A DNA stretch of 23,466 bases. It comes from an uncultured Collinsella sp. GTDB lineage: Bacteria > Actinomycetota > Coriobacteriia > Coriobacteriales > Coriobacteriaceae. Shown piece after piece: positions 5,856-13,845 of this stretch. The stretch spans positions 1-23,466 of the forward strand of contig CALDBJ010000012.1 of assembly GCA_937937835.1 (NCBI GenBank), written 5' to 3'. The translations under genes and the position numbers were made by a program. Numbering within the stretch: position 1 is the stretch's first letter; each line of letters begins with the position of its first letter. Below the pieces are notes generated by a model. The model had not been told where the DNA came from and made no database searches. It worked only from the letters and a program-made list of their open reading frames with translations.

Positions 5856-7286
5856 ATGGCATCGAAGAACCTTTTGCCCGTCGTCGCACTCTGCGGCGCG
5901 CTCGCAACCGGAACGCCTGTCGCCGCTTGGGCGACTCCCGTCATGGCAGACTCCTTACCAGCAGCCCTAAGTTCCGCACCAAATCCGTCGAGCGCCATTG
6001 CGTGCAAGCGTTTTTCGATCGCACAGGCCGCAATCTCGACCTCGGGATGCCTTCGTCGTAATACGGACGGCTCGATAGTCGTGGATATCAATCGTTCGAA
6101 CAAGGCAAACGGCTCCCAAGCGGGGTGCGCCGTCTGCACGTGGCGCTCGGTTGTGTTCGATGCAGATGGCGATCCATGCAATTTAGAGCTGCGCATCGAC
6201 ATCGCTTCGGTCGATGACTCGGCGAACGGAGCGAAGGTCGCCTTCGACGGTACGTTTTTTGAGAAAGGAGGCGGTATATGTCTGGGCTGCGCCGCCGCGA
6301 ATGCAGACGACACGCAGCCCACCCTCTCATTCACGGCATCGTTGCGGCTGACCAAAGCCGGCACCGATGCCATCGCGGCGGGAGAAGCGTCCCTGCTGTT
6401 CTACGCCGTCAGCACCAAAGACACAGACGCTCATTTCGAGAAGCCAGCCGGATCACTCAGCCTTACACGAGGGATAGAGGCAGGCCCTATTGAAATCGAT
6501 GCCCACGCGCAAAGCAGGCAACGCATTCTTGCCGACCCGGCACTTCTCGAAATGGAGTGGAACGGATCCGGAGCCATCGGAATTCTCCCCTCCGCGCTTG
6601 ACGCCAAGACGCTCCCCCCAAACGACGAACCCATCAACGCAACCATACAAGAAGAGAGCGCGGATAAAGAAGCAGGTGCGGGCGACACGCCGTCGCCGAC
6701 AAACAGCGTCCCAGCTTCTTTCGAAGCACCGAATGAGCCCGCTACCGATCCAAACGATCCCGAGCTCGCGGACAGTCTGGGGCTTGCTGATCCTCAAGAG
6801 ATCGATGAAGGTAACTGCTGCGTGCTTGCCGCGCTCGACCACACAGAGGTCATCGACGCTGCGAACATCGAAGCTGCCGCCGCCAATCAGCCCGTCCGCA
6901 AGTCGGCTATCATCGCATTTCCTGAATCCATCGAAGTCGTCTTTTTGCCATCGGGCGAGGTCGTGGCCCCAACACTGCTCACCTTGTTGGGTGCCAAGAA
7001 TACTCGAAACGAAATTAAAAAGGTCACAGTTGTCGACCCTGCAACCACCGCTAAGCTGCGTCTATACGCCGTTGCTCCAGACGGAGGCAAGACCTTGGAA
7101 TTCGATGGCGACACACTCCTAGCCTGGCGACGTCTGGACATTATGCAAGACGTCTCGTACCAGATCGAGCTCGAAGGGTTTGATCGTGCCCGCGATGCTA
7201 ATATCATCGCCGCGGCTATTGAATCCCCGCAGCGGCTTATGACGCTGCGCTTTGAATACTATCCCTATGTCCCGACAACCACCTGA
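5856..7286 (+). CDS. Large secreted Cys-containing protein, unknown family
   Basis: A 476-residue protein with AAGGAG five bases before ATG and a signal peptide with a probable cut after PVMA (residue 31). The mature N-terminal half (about 45-230) has cysteines at 50, 65, 91, 94, 108, 142 and 145, including two CxxC pairs (CAVC, CLGC). A CC pair lies at 321-322. Residues about 255-315 are a Pro/Glu/Asp-rich linker. The C-terminal part (about 330-476) is again beta-strand-like, ending FEYYPYVPTTT. There is no transmembrane tail or LPxTG motif. Last gene of the surface cluster, so likely a partner of the secreted and sortase-anchored proteins upstream. By eye its codon use is less GC-biased than that of its neighbours, which hints at faster evolution or transfer. 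Function unknown. Confidence 0.82.
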   Translation: MASKNLLPVVALCGALATGTPVAAWATPVMADSLPAALSSAPNPSSAIACKRFSIAQAAISTSGCLRRNTDGSIVVDINRSNKANGSQAGCAVCTWRSVVFDADGDPCNLELRIDIASVDDSANGAKVAFDGTFFEKGGGICLGCAAANADDTQPTLSFTASLRLTKAGTDAIAAGEASLLFYAVSTKDTDAHFEKPAGSLSLTRGIEAGPIEIDAHAQSRQRILADPALLEMEWNGSGAIGILPSALDAKTLPPNDEPINATIQEESADKEAGAGDTPSPTNSVPASFEAPNEPATDPNDPELADSLGLADPQEIDEGNCCVLAALDHTEVIDAANIEAAAANQPVRKSAIIAFPESIEVVFLPSGEVVAPTLLTLLGAKNTRNEIKKVTVVDPATTAKLRLYAVAPDGGKTLEFDGDTLLAWRRLDIMQDVSYQIELEGFDRARDANIIAAAIESPQRLMTLRFEYYPYVPTTT

Positions 7287-7404
7287 GGCTTAAATGCTGC
7301 GCATCATTCCTAACACCACTTATATAACGTATTAGATGAGTCGCGATGTGCCTCGCATTTCGTTCTGCTACGATTGCCACGTTGGCATCAATACAGGAGG
7401 GCTC

Positions 7405-8121
7405 ATGCCGGGCTTGGGAACAATCATCAACGTTGTGCTTTTAGTTGCGGGCGGTCTTTTGGGATTAGCGGGCGGCCGCTTCATTACACCGCGCATCCAA
7501 GACACGCTCATGAAAGCATCGGGGTTATGCGTCCTGTTTATCGGCCTTGGCGGTACCATGCAAAAGATGCTCCTTATCGATGGGAAGGCGTTGGCGACCA
7601 CCGGTACCACCATGCTCATTGTCTCGTTCGCCCTCGGCTCGCTCATCGGCGAGGCCATCAACTTGGAGGCCGCCATCGAGAACCTTGGCGAATGGCTCAA
7701 GCGCAAAACCGGCAGCGAGGGCGATAACGAATTTACCAACGCTTTTGTCTCGACTTCGCTCACCGTGTGTATCGGCGCCATGGCCATTGTGGGATCGATC
7801 CAAGACGGTCTGCTCGGTGACTGGTCAACGCTTGCCTTGAAAGGCGCATTGGACTGCATCATCGTCTGCACCATGACGGCGTCGCTCGGACGCGGCTGCA
7901 TCTTCTCGGCCCTGCCCGTCGCCGTGTTCCAGGGGACGATCACGTTGTTTGCCGGCGCGCTCTCCCCCATCATGACCACAGCAGCCCTCGACAGCCTTTC
8001 GCTCGTAGGCTCCATGCTCATCTTCTGCGTCGGCGTCAACCTCATCCGTCCTCAGACCTTCCGCACGGCCAATATGCTTCCCTCCGTCGTCATAGCCGTC
8101 ATCTACGCCCTCCTGTTCTAA
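7405..8121 (+). CDS. DUF554 family membrane protein (YqgA/YdfK-like)
   Basis: A 238-residue polytopic membrane protein of the DUF554 family, probably with six or seven helices. Recognisable stretches are PGLGTIINVVLLVAGGLLG, LCVLFIGLGGTMQKM, the glycine-rich ALGSLIGEAINLE, the loop SEGDNEFTNAFVSTSLTVCIGAMAIVGS (quoted in part) and GVNLIRPQTFRTANMLP near the C-terminus. The start was moved to ATG 7405 because AGGAGG ends four bases before it. The upstream in-frame extension has no ribosome binding site and adds a hydrophilic stretch unlike the family. The biochemical role of DUF554 proteins is not established; transport is suspected. Probably monocistronic, between the surface cluster and the TerB operon. 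Confidence 0.88.
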   Translation: MPGLGTIINVVLLVAGGLLGLAGGRFITPRIQDTLMKASGLCVLFIGLGGTMQKMLLIDGKALATTGTTMLIVSFALGSLIGEAINLEAAIENLGEWLKRKTGSEGDNEFTNAFVSTSLTVCIGAMAIVGSIQDGLLGDWSTLALKGALDCIIVCTMTASLGRGCIFSALPVAVFQGTITLFAGALSPIMTTAALDSLSLVGSMLIFCVGVNLIRPQTFRTANMLPSVVIAVIYALLF

Positions 8122-8142
8122 ATCTATCTACATAGCGGTATC

Positions 8143-8172
8143 TCGAACACCTGTTTGATGCTGTGCTATGAT
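8143..8172 (+). promoter_or_regulatory. Probable promoter of the TerB/ATPase/helicase operon
   Basis: TCGAAC (8143-8148) and TATGAT (8167-8172) are separated by 18 bases. The -10 box is preceded by TG one base upstream (8164-8165), giving an extended -10 that offsets the poor -35. It lies about 40 bases before the GTG start at 8210. Confidence 0.5.
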
Positions 8173-8209
8173 ATGAGGTCACCGAAGCTGCGTTAGGAGA
8201 GGAGAAGCG

Positions 8210-9970
8210 GTGGCCGACCAGGACATCAAGATGCTCATCGAGCGCATTATGGCCGAGGCCCGGACCCATCAGTCCGCCCGTTTCTCACATGAAGTCTACG
8301 CAGACGAGCCGATTCTCAAAACCGGTCGTCAGATGCAGAACTTCCTTCCCGACCAATACCGCAAGATGCGCGAGATATCGCGCTGGCAGGATGACCCCAA
8401 AGGCGGCGCAGGTCGCTGGCTTTCGGAAGCCGAGCTTTTCTACCGCCAAGGCTTACTGATGGCCGACTTTGAGGACGACTGCCCCTACAACGGCACCTTT
8501 AAGTCGTACTTTCCCACCTACAATGCCATGAGCGACCGGCAGTTGCGCGGCTACTTTACCTGGCGTGCCCAAGTGCGCCGCGGATCCGTCGAGGAAACGT
8601 CTACGTCCTTTGCCTTTCTGTATCTCTATGAGCTGATTTGCGGCATTGGCGTAGATAATCCGCTCGATGGTTTTAACAAGATCAAGGCCTTTTGGGATGC
8701 CTATCGCGCCTTCGAGCCCGGCATCGATCGGTTTGCGCGCGTGTGGCTGCAGGATTACGCCGTGTTCCACGGGCTCGACCCCAAGTTGCTTCGTGACTCT
8801 AAAACCGTCATGTTCGATAACGCCCTTATCGAGCTGCGGCGCGCGGCACGAGACCTTGTACCGGCACCGGCACCGTCCGGCCAGACCCCCAAGCGTCGCA
8901 AAACCTCCGAGCCCACGCTCTCCCTTCCGCCCGATGAGGTGCGCGAGGAGCGACTCATGGCCGCCATCAACGCCCTCTCCACGTATAACCTCAATAACTC
9001 AAGACTCGATCGCAGCCACCATCGCGACCTGCGCCACGTGGCATGCGCCGTGTATGTCCGTATGGCACGTTACTATGACACGCACCGAAAGACCGGTATC
9101 GTGGCGAGCTTGTTTGGGGAGGAGACGGCCATGCCCTATACCATGTTTGCCTCGGCCGTGTTCTTTGCGCCCAATCGCCACGAGGACTGCGAATACCGTC
9201 TGGACCCCATCCATATTTACCGTTGTCAAAACGGCTTTTGGGAATGCATGCGCATCCACGGCAGCAGACAAAAAAGCAGCAAGCTCGGTGAGATGATGCG
9301 CGCTTGTGATCAGCGTCTGCGCTTGGCACTGGATCCCGGCCATCCCCTTAAGGAAGAGAAGGTCCCCAAATATCTGGCTAAGATTATCGATGACGAAATC
9401 GTGGCATGGCTTTCATGGGATGCCGCACATCAGCCCGTCAAGATCGATATCGACCTGAGCCAGCTGGGGCATATCCGGAGTGCCGCCGCGCAAACGCGTG
9501 AAGCGCTTTTGATCGATGAAGAGCGCGAGGACGGCGCACCTGTGGGAGCCGAGACAGCGAACTCAGGGCAACCGGAAGCCGAGCCCGTAGCCGACGCGAT
9601 TGTCGAGGCGGTCGCGGCACCCATTCGGCAGGACGAGACCGACGAGCCAACCATATCCACCGAGCAGTTTGGTGTCGTGGCACCGCTTCTCGCGCCGACG
9701 CCCGCGTTCGCAGCTGTTGCGCCCGCTGACGCCACGAACGAACTCACGCCTGCCGCAGACGCCTATCTCCGCGCGCTGCTCGAGCACAACGCAGTACAGG
9801 CGGAATCGGCGGTAGTGCAATCGGGACAGAGCGAGGACATGCTCGTCGACAGCATCAACGAGGCGCTCTTTGACCTGGTGGGAGACACCGTTATCGAATT
9901 CGGCGCGGCAGGGCCGCAGATTATCCAGGACTACGAAGCAGACGTGAGAGGATACCTAGACCATGAGTGA
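8210..9970 (+). CDS. TerB_N/TerB_C domain protein, SngA-like component of a Shango-type system
   Basis: 586 residues from GTG, preceded by AGGAGAGGAGA. The N-terminal part matches TerB_N in layout: YFPTYNAMSDRQLRGYFTWR at 100-119, then a helical repeat ending DYAVFHGLDPKLL near 180-195. A basic Pro-rich linker follows (about 217-245), then a helical middle region with YRLDPIHIYRCQNGFWE and KYLAKIIDDEIVAWLSW. The TerB_C-like end begins near 409 (IDLSQLGHIRSAAAQTRE) and is split by an acidic Ala/Pro-rich stretch (about 440-530) before the final helices. I see no canonical central TerB domain. Despite the name, tellurite resistance is not implied. The stop overlaps the start of the ATPase gene by 8 bases, so the proteins are probably made together and act in one complex. 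TerB-domain protein, ATPase and helicase is the published Shango anti-phage gene set. Confidence 0.85.
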   Translation: MADQDIKMLIERIMAEARTHQSARFSHEVYADEPILKTGRQMQNFLPDQYRKMREISRWQDDPKGGAGRWLSEAELFYRQGLLMADFEDDCPYNGTFKSYFPTYNAMSDRQLRGYFTWRAQVRRGSVEETSTSFAFLYLYELICGIGVDNPLDGFNKIKAFWDAYRAFEPGIDRFARVWLQDYAVFHGLDPKLLRDSKTVMFDNALIELRRAARDLVPAPAPSGQTPKRRKTSEPTLSLPPDEVREERLMAAINALSTYNLNNSRLDRSHHRDLRHVACAVYVRMARYYDTHRKTGIVASLFGEETAMPYTMFASAVFFAPNRHEDCEYRLDPIHIYRCQNGFWECMRIHGSRQKSSKLGEMMRACDQRLRLALDPGHPLKEEKVPKYLAKIIDDEIVAWLSWDAAHQPVKIDIDLSQLGHIRSAAAQTREALLIDEEREDGAPVGAETANSGQPEAEPVADAIVEAVAAPIRQDETDEPTISTEQFGVVAPLLAPTPAFAAVAPADATNELTPAADAYLRALLEHNAVQAESAVVQSGQSEDMLVDSINEALFDLVGDTVIEFGAAGPQIIQDYEADVRGYLDHE

Positions 9971-11267
9971 TACCGCACCCGCAGCACCCCGCGTGCCCAA
10001 GCGCGTCGCCGCCGTCATTCTCAACTCACTCAAGGGCGGCGTGGTCCCACGCATCGGCCTTCCCTACATCACCGTAGGGCGCGAGGTCGAGATCCGCGCC
10101 CTGCTCACCGATTTAAGTCTCATCGCCGACGGTGGCGCGAGTTTCCGGTTTCTGGTCGGTCGCTACGGCGCAGGCAAGAGCTTTTTGCTCCAGACCATCC
10201 GCACGCACGCCATGGGTGAGGGATTCGTCGTCGCTGATGCCGACCTATCCCCTGAGCGCCGCCTGCAGGGCGGTCAAGGACAGGGCCTTGCCACCTACCG
10301 CGAGCTCATCCGCAATATATCGACCAAGACGCGCCCCGAGGGCGGTGCGCTCAACCTTATTTTGGATCGCTGGGTCGCCTCGTGTGCCGACGTCGACGAG
10401 TCGGTCGTCAATGCCCAACTGGCCCCGCTCGAGGAGATGGTCCACGGCTTCGACTTCACCCGCATGCTCCGCCGCTATCGCATGGCCGTATCCGAGGGCG
10501 ATGAAGAGGCTATGAGCCGCGTGACCAAATGGATTCGCGGCGAATACCGCACCAAGAGCGAGGCACGCGCTGAGCTGGGCTCCTCGACCATCATCAGCGA
10601 TGACGACTGGTACGACTACGTTAAGCTCATTGCACGCTTTTTGGTCTGCAGCGGATACAAGGGCATGCTGGTGCTCATCGACGAACTCGTGAATCTGTAC
10701 AAGATTCCCAACGCCATCACGCGCCAGTACAACTACGAGAAAATCCTGACCATGTACAACGACACGCTTCAGGGCAAGGCGCAGTACCTGGGCATGATCA
10801 TGGGCGGCACGCCAACCTCCATCGAAGACCGCCGCCGCGGCGTGTTCTCCTACGAGGCCCTGCGCAGCCGACTCGCTCAGGGTCGCTTTGCGCGCGAAGA
10901 CCTTAAGGACATGCTCGCGCCCATCATCCGTCTGCAGCCACTCACCTACGAGGAGCTGCTGGTCTTGATTGAAAAGCTCATGCAAATTCACGCCGGCTAC
11001 TTTGGCTGGACGCCCACGCTCACCGAGAGCGACTTGGTGGACTTCCTCAAGATTGAGTTTGGCCGCGTGGGAGCCGACACACATCTGACGCCGCGTGAAG
11101 TCATTCGTGACTTTATCGAGCTGCTCGACATCCTATGCCAAAACCCCGACGCCAACGTGGCCGAGTTACTGCAAAGCGTCGGCGGCGACGCGCTGGCGCC
11201 GGCAACCGCAACAGGCGACACCGATGCCGCAGGCGGCGACCGCAACTTCGCCGAATTCACCATCTAA
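9963..11267 (+). CDS. BrxD-like (DUF2791) P-loop ATPase, SngB-like
   Basis: A 434-residue ATP-binding protein of the DUF2791/BREX BrxD family. Walker A is GRYGAGKS (66-73); Walker B is MLVLIDELVN with D240 and E241. A sensor-like segment IMGGTPTSIEDRRRGVFSYE is followed by conserved arginines (ALRSRLA) typical of AAA+-like ATPases of this group. The first 40 residues (VILNSLKGGVVPRIGLPYITVGR) are a strongly conserved family start. BrxD and its partner helicase BrxHI occur in type 2 BREX and in smaller sets without methyltransferase or phosphatase, as here. It starts inside the end of the TerB gene (8-base overlap) and ends at a hairpin before the helicase gene. Likely role: ATP-driven loading or switching of the helicase on DNA. 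That role is inferred. Confidence 0.9.
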   Translation: MSDTAPAAPRVPKRVAAVILNSLKGGVVPRIGLPYITVGREVEIRALLTDLSLIADGGASFRFLVGRYGAGKSFLLQTIRTHAMGEGFVVADADLSPERRLQGGQGQGLATYRELIRNISTKTRPEGGALNLILDRWVASCADVDESVVNAQLAPLEEMVHGFDFTRMLRRYRMAVSEGDEEAMSRVTKWIRGEYRTKSEARAELGSSTIISDDDWYDYVKLIARFLVCSGYKGMLVLIDELVNLYKIPNAITRQYNYEKILTMYNDTLQGKAQYLGMIMGGTPTSIEDRRRGVFSYEALRSRLAQGRFAREDLKDMLAPIIRLQPLTYEELLVLIEKLMQIHAGYFGWTPTLTESDLVDFLKIEFGRVGADTHLTPREVIRDFIELLDILCQNPDANVAELLQSVGGDALAPATATGDTDAAGGDRNFAEFTI

Positions 11268-11304
11268 CCTGCCAAAAAGGGACAGGTTTATTTTGGCAGG
11301 TTTT
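11266..11304 (+). terminator. Intercistronic terminator/attenuator-like hairpin
   Basis: AACCTGCCAAAA (11266-11277) and TTTTGGCAGGTT (11291-11302) form a perfect 12-base stem with a 13-base loop, followed by a short T-run (11301-11304). It starts in the stop codon of the ATPase gene. The first six bases, AACCTG, can instead pair with CAGGTT at 11283-11288 in the loop, so two exclusive structures are possible. It could lower helicase expression or mark an mRNA processing site; it could also be a dispersed intergenic repeat. Confidence 0.65.
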
Positions 11305-11383
11305 ATCTGGGCAAACGTCGAGGCAGTAATGCAGCAAGCCACTGCCCACCGCGTTGAGAGATTCGTTTTTGAAAGGAGGCCCC

Positions 11384-13828
11384 GTGAACGCCTTTGACCG
11401 CTACGCCCCGTTTATCCAAGACTTCATCTACTCCCACGATTGGGAGAGTCTGCGCTCTATCCAGGTTGCAGCGGCAGACGCCATCTTTAATACGCAGGAC
11501 AATGTGCTCCTGACGGCATCCACAGCTTCCGGCAAAACCGAGGCAGCCTTCTTTCCCATCCTGACCGAGTTTTGGGAAAACCCGCCCGCAAGCGTTGGCG
11601 CCCTCTACATCGGCCCCCTCAAGGCACTCATCAATGATCAGTTCGTCCGCCTCAACGACCTATGCGAAGAGGCCGATATCCCTGTCTGGCACTGGCATGG
11701 CGATGTCTCGCAGTCGCACAAGGCCAAACTCATCAAAAAGCCGAGCGGCATCCTTCAGATTACGCCCGAATCGCTCGAGGCGCTCCTGATCCATAAGCAC
11801 ATGGCGATCCCGCGCATGTTTTGCGACCTGCGCTACGTCGTCATCGACGAGGTTCATTCGCTCATGCGCGGCGACCGCGGCGGGCAGACGCTCTGTCTTA
11901 TCGAGCGCCTCTCGCGCATGGCAGGCGTGCAGCCCCGCCGCATTGGCCTTTCGGCCACCATCGGCGACCCCGAGCGCACGGGCGCCTTTCTCTCGCAGGG
12001 AACGGGACGCGACTGCGTTATCCCCCGTTTTGAGGAACCGCGTCGCGTGTGGCGCATCTCCATGGAGCACTTCTACAACTCGGGTCCCCAGGCACAGCAG
12101 CGGGGATTCGAGAGCACGGGTCCTCAAGAGGCCGAAGTGCTTGCGTGCGAGCGCATCGAGGCGGCGGCATCCGCGGCACTGCCCGCCGGCGCCCAAGACA
12201 TGCGTCACAGCGGACAGCTCACACAAGAGGAGCGCCGTCAACGTCGTGAGCGGGCACGGGGCAAAGCCGCTCCCAAAGACCGTCGCACTTCCTCGGCCCC
12301 CGAGGGCGAAGTCGACATCCCACGAGCGACCGAGCAGGCGCTTCTCAACCCCACCGACACGGCGCCCGACAACGCCGACCCCGGTATGGGCTATATCTTT
12401 GAGCATACGCGCGGCCGCAAGTGCCTGGTCTTTGCCAACTCGCGCGAGGAGGCAGAGGCCGTGTGCTCCATGCTGCGTAGCTACTGCGAGAACCGGCACG
12501 AGCCCGACCGTTTCCTCATTCATCACGGCAATCTTTCGGCATCGCTGCGCGAGACGGCCGAGGAACTCATGCGCGATGAGGAGCAGGCACAGACAACCGT
12601 CACCACCTCTACGCTGGAGCTCGGTATCGATATCGGCCGTCTGGAGCGTGCGTTTCAGATCGATGCGCCGTTTACCGTCAGTTCCTTTTTGCAGCGAATG
12701 GGCCGCACGGGACGCCGCGACCTTCCGCCCGAGATGTGGTTTGTCATGCGCGAGGAAGAGCCTGAGCCGCGCACGATGATGCCCGAGACCATTCCTTGGA
12801 AGCTCCTGCAGGGCATCGCGCTCGTACAACTCTATCGCGAGGAAAAATGGGTCGAGCCGCCTGAGCTCGATCGACTCCCCTACAGTCTGCTCTATCACCA
12901 GACCATGTCGACCCTCGCCAGCACCGGAGAGCTCACGCCGGCCGAACTTGCCCAGCGCGTGCTCACACTGAGCTATTTCCATCGTATCTCGGCCGATGAC
13001 TATCGCGTGCTGCTGCGTCACCTCATTAAGATCGACCATATCCAGGTCACCGAAGGCGGCGGACTCATCGTGGGTCTCGCGGGCGAGCGCATCATTAACA
13101 ACTTTAAGTTCTACGCCGTGTTCCAGGAAAACGAGGAGTTCACTGTTCGCAGCGAGTCGGCCGAGTTGGGCACGATCGTCAATCCCCCACCGCCCGGTGA
13201 GCGCATCGCCATCGCAGGCCATTGCTGGATTGTCGAGGAAGTGGACTGGAAGCGCCACACTGTCTTTGCCACGCAGGTCAAGGGCCGGGTGCCGGCCTAC
13301 TTTGGCGACTGCCCCGGCGACATCAATACACACGTACTCGAGCGCATGCGCAAGGCGCTCAACGAGCACGCGACATATCCGTACCTCATGGGTAACGCAC
13401 GGGCCCGCTTAGCGCAGGCTCGTCATACGGCCAAGCTTTCGGGTGCGGGAACTAAACCGCTCATCAACCTGGGCGGCGATACCTGGGTGCTCTTCCCCTG
13501 GCTGGGCAGCTACGCCTTTTTGGCGCTCGAGCGCATGCTCAAGATTAAATGTGCCGCTGAGCTGGGCCTTCGCGGACTCGACCCGTCACGCCCGTACTTT
13601 ATGCAGTTTAAGATGAAAGCCGACGAAGAGACGTTCTTTGAGGTGCTCGCCGCCGAGGCCGAGAAGAACTTCGACCCCATCGAGCTCGTCTATCCTGGCG
13701 AGGTGCCTTACTTTGACCGCTACGACGAGTTTGTTCCCGAAGAGCTCGTGCGCAAAGGCTTTGCCGAAGGCGTGCTCGACATCGAAGGCATGAAGCAGCG
13801 CGTCCTTAGCTGGCGAGACCACGCATAA
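11384..13828 (+). CDS. Lhr/BrxHI-like SF2 DEAD/DEAH-box helicase, SngC-like
   Basis: 814 residues from GTG 11384, which has AAAGGAGG four bases upstream. A TTG ten codons earlier lies before that site and is rejected. The helicase motifs are complete: I ASTASGKT (K51), Ia GPLKALINDQ, II DEVH (155-158), III SAT (190-192), IV CLVFANSREEAE, V TSTLELGIDIG and VI QRMGRTGRR (437-445). The motif spacing and long C-terminal part with winged-helix and Lhr-like core character place it with Lhr/BrxHI helicases. Between the RecA domains, residues about 245-340 form a highly charged insertion (QEERRQRRERARG) that is probably disordered. Third gene of the TerB-ATPase-helicase operon, 116 bases after the ATPase. 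It should move along DNA using ATP; the target is unknown. It ends 17 bases from the convergent spermidine-synthase-like gene. Confidence 0.92.
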   Translation: MNAFDRYAPFIQDFIYSHDWESLRSIQVAAADAIFNTQDNVLLTASTASGKTEAAFFPILTEFWENPPASVGALYIGPLKALINDQFVRLNDLCEEADIPVWHWHGDVSQSHKAKLIKKPSGILQITPESLEALLIHKHMAIPRMFCDLRYVVIDEVHSLMRGDRGGQTLCLIERLSRMAGVQPRRIGLSATIGDPERTGAFLSQGTGRDCVIPRFEEPRRVWRISMEHFYNSGPQAQQRGFESTGPQEAEVLACERIEAAASAALPAGAQDMRHSGQLTQEERRQRRERARGKAAPKDRRTSSAPEGEVDIPRATEQALLNPTDTAPDNADPGMGYIFEHTRGRKCLVFANSREEAEAVCSMLRSYCENRHEPDRFLIHHGNLSASLRETAEELMRDEEQAQTTVTTSTLELGIDIGRLERAFQIDAPFTVSSFLQRMGRTGRRDLPPEMWFVMREEEPEPRTMMPETIPWKLLQGIALVQLYREEKWVEPPELDRLPYSLLYHQTMSTLASTGELTPAELAQRVLTLSYFHRISADDYRVLLRHLIKIDHIQVTEGGGLIVGLAGERIINNFKFYAVFQENEEFTVRSESAELGTIVNPPPPGERIAIAGHCWIVEEVDWKRHTVFATQVKGRVPAYFGDCPGDINTHVLERMRKALNEHATYPYLMGNARARLAQARHTAKLSGAGTKPLINLGGDTWVLFPWLGSYAFLALERMLKIKCAAELGLRGLDPSRPYFMQFKMKADEETFFEVLAAEAEKNFDPIELVYPGEVPYFDRYDEFVPEELVRKGFAEGVLDIEGMKQRVLSWRDHA

Positions 13829-13845
13829 GGCCGGCCCCGAATGGG

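Noticed and set aside
8210..9970. Tellurite-resistance operon
   Set aside because: No TerC, TerD, TerZ or TerE genes are present. The TerB_N/TerB_C domains also occur in DNA-processing and defence sets, which fits the neighbours better.
11354..11383. TTG start ten codons upstream for the Lhr-like helicase
   Set aside because: The AAAGGAGG ribosome binding site lies inside this extension and is well placed for the GTG at 11384.
11660..13369. 569-codon open frame on the minus strand across the Lhr-like helicase gene
   Set aside because: It lies wholly inside a helicase gene with all motifs intact. Long antisense frames are expected in GC-rich coding DNA, and its protein has no recognisable family.
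8210..13828. Full BREX phage-defence locus
   Set aside because: Only BrxD-like and BrxHI-like proteins are present. No BrxC, PglX methyltransferase or PglZ is encoded nearby.
13829..13845. Bidirectional terminator between the convergent helicase and spermidine-synthase-like genes
   Set aside because: The gap is 17 bases, with only a four-base GCCC/GGGC stem and no T-run on either strand.
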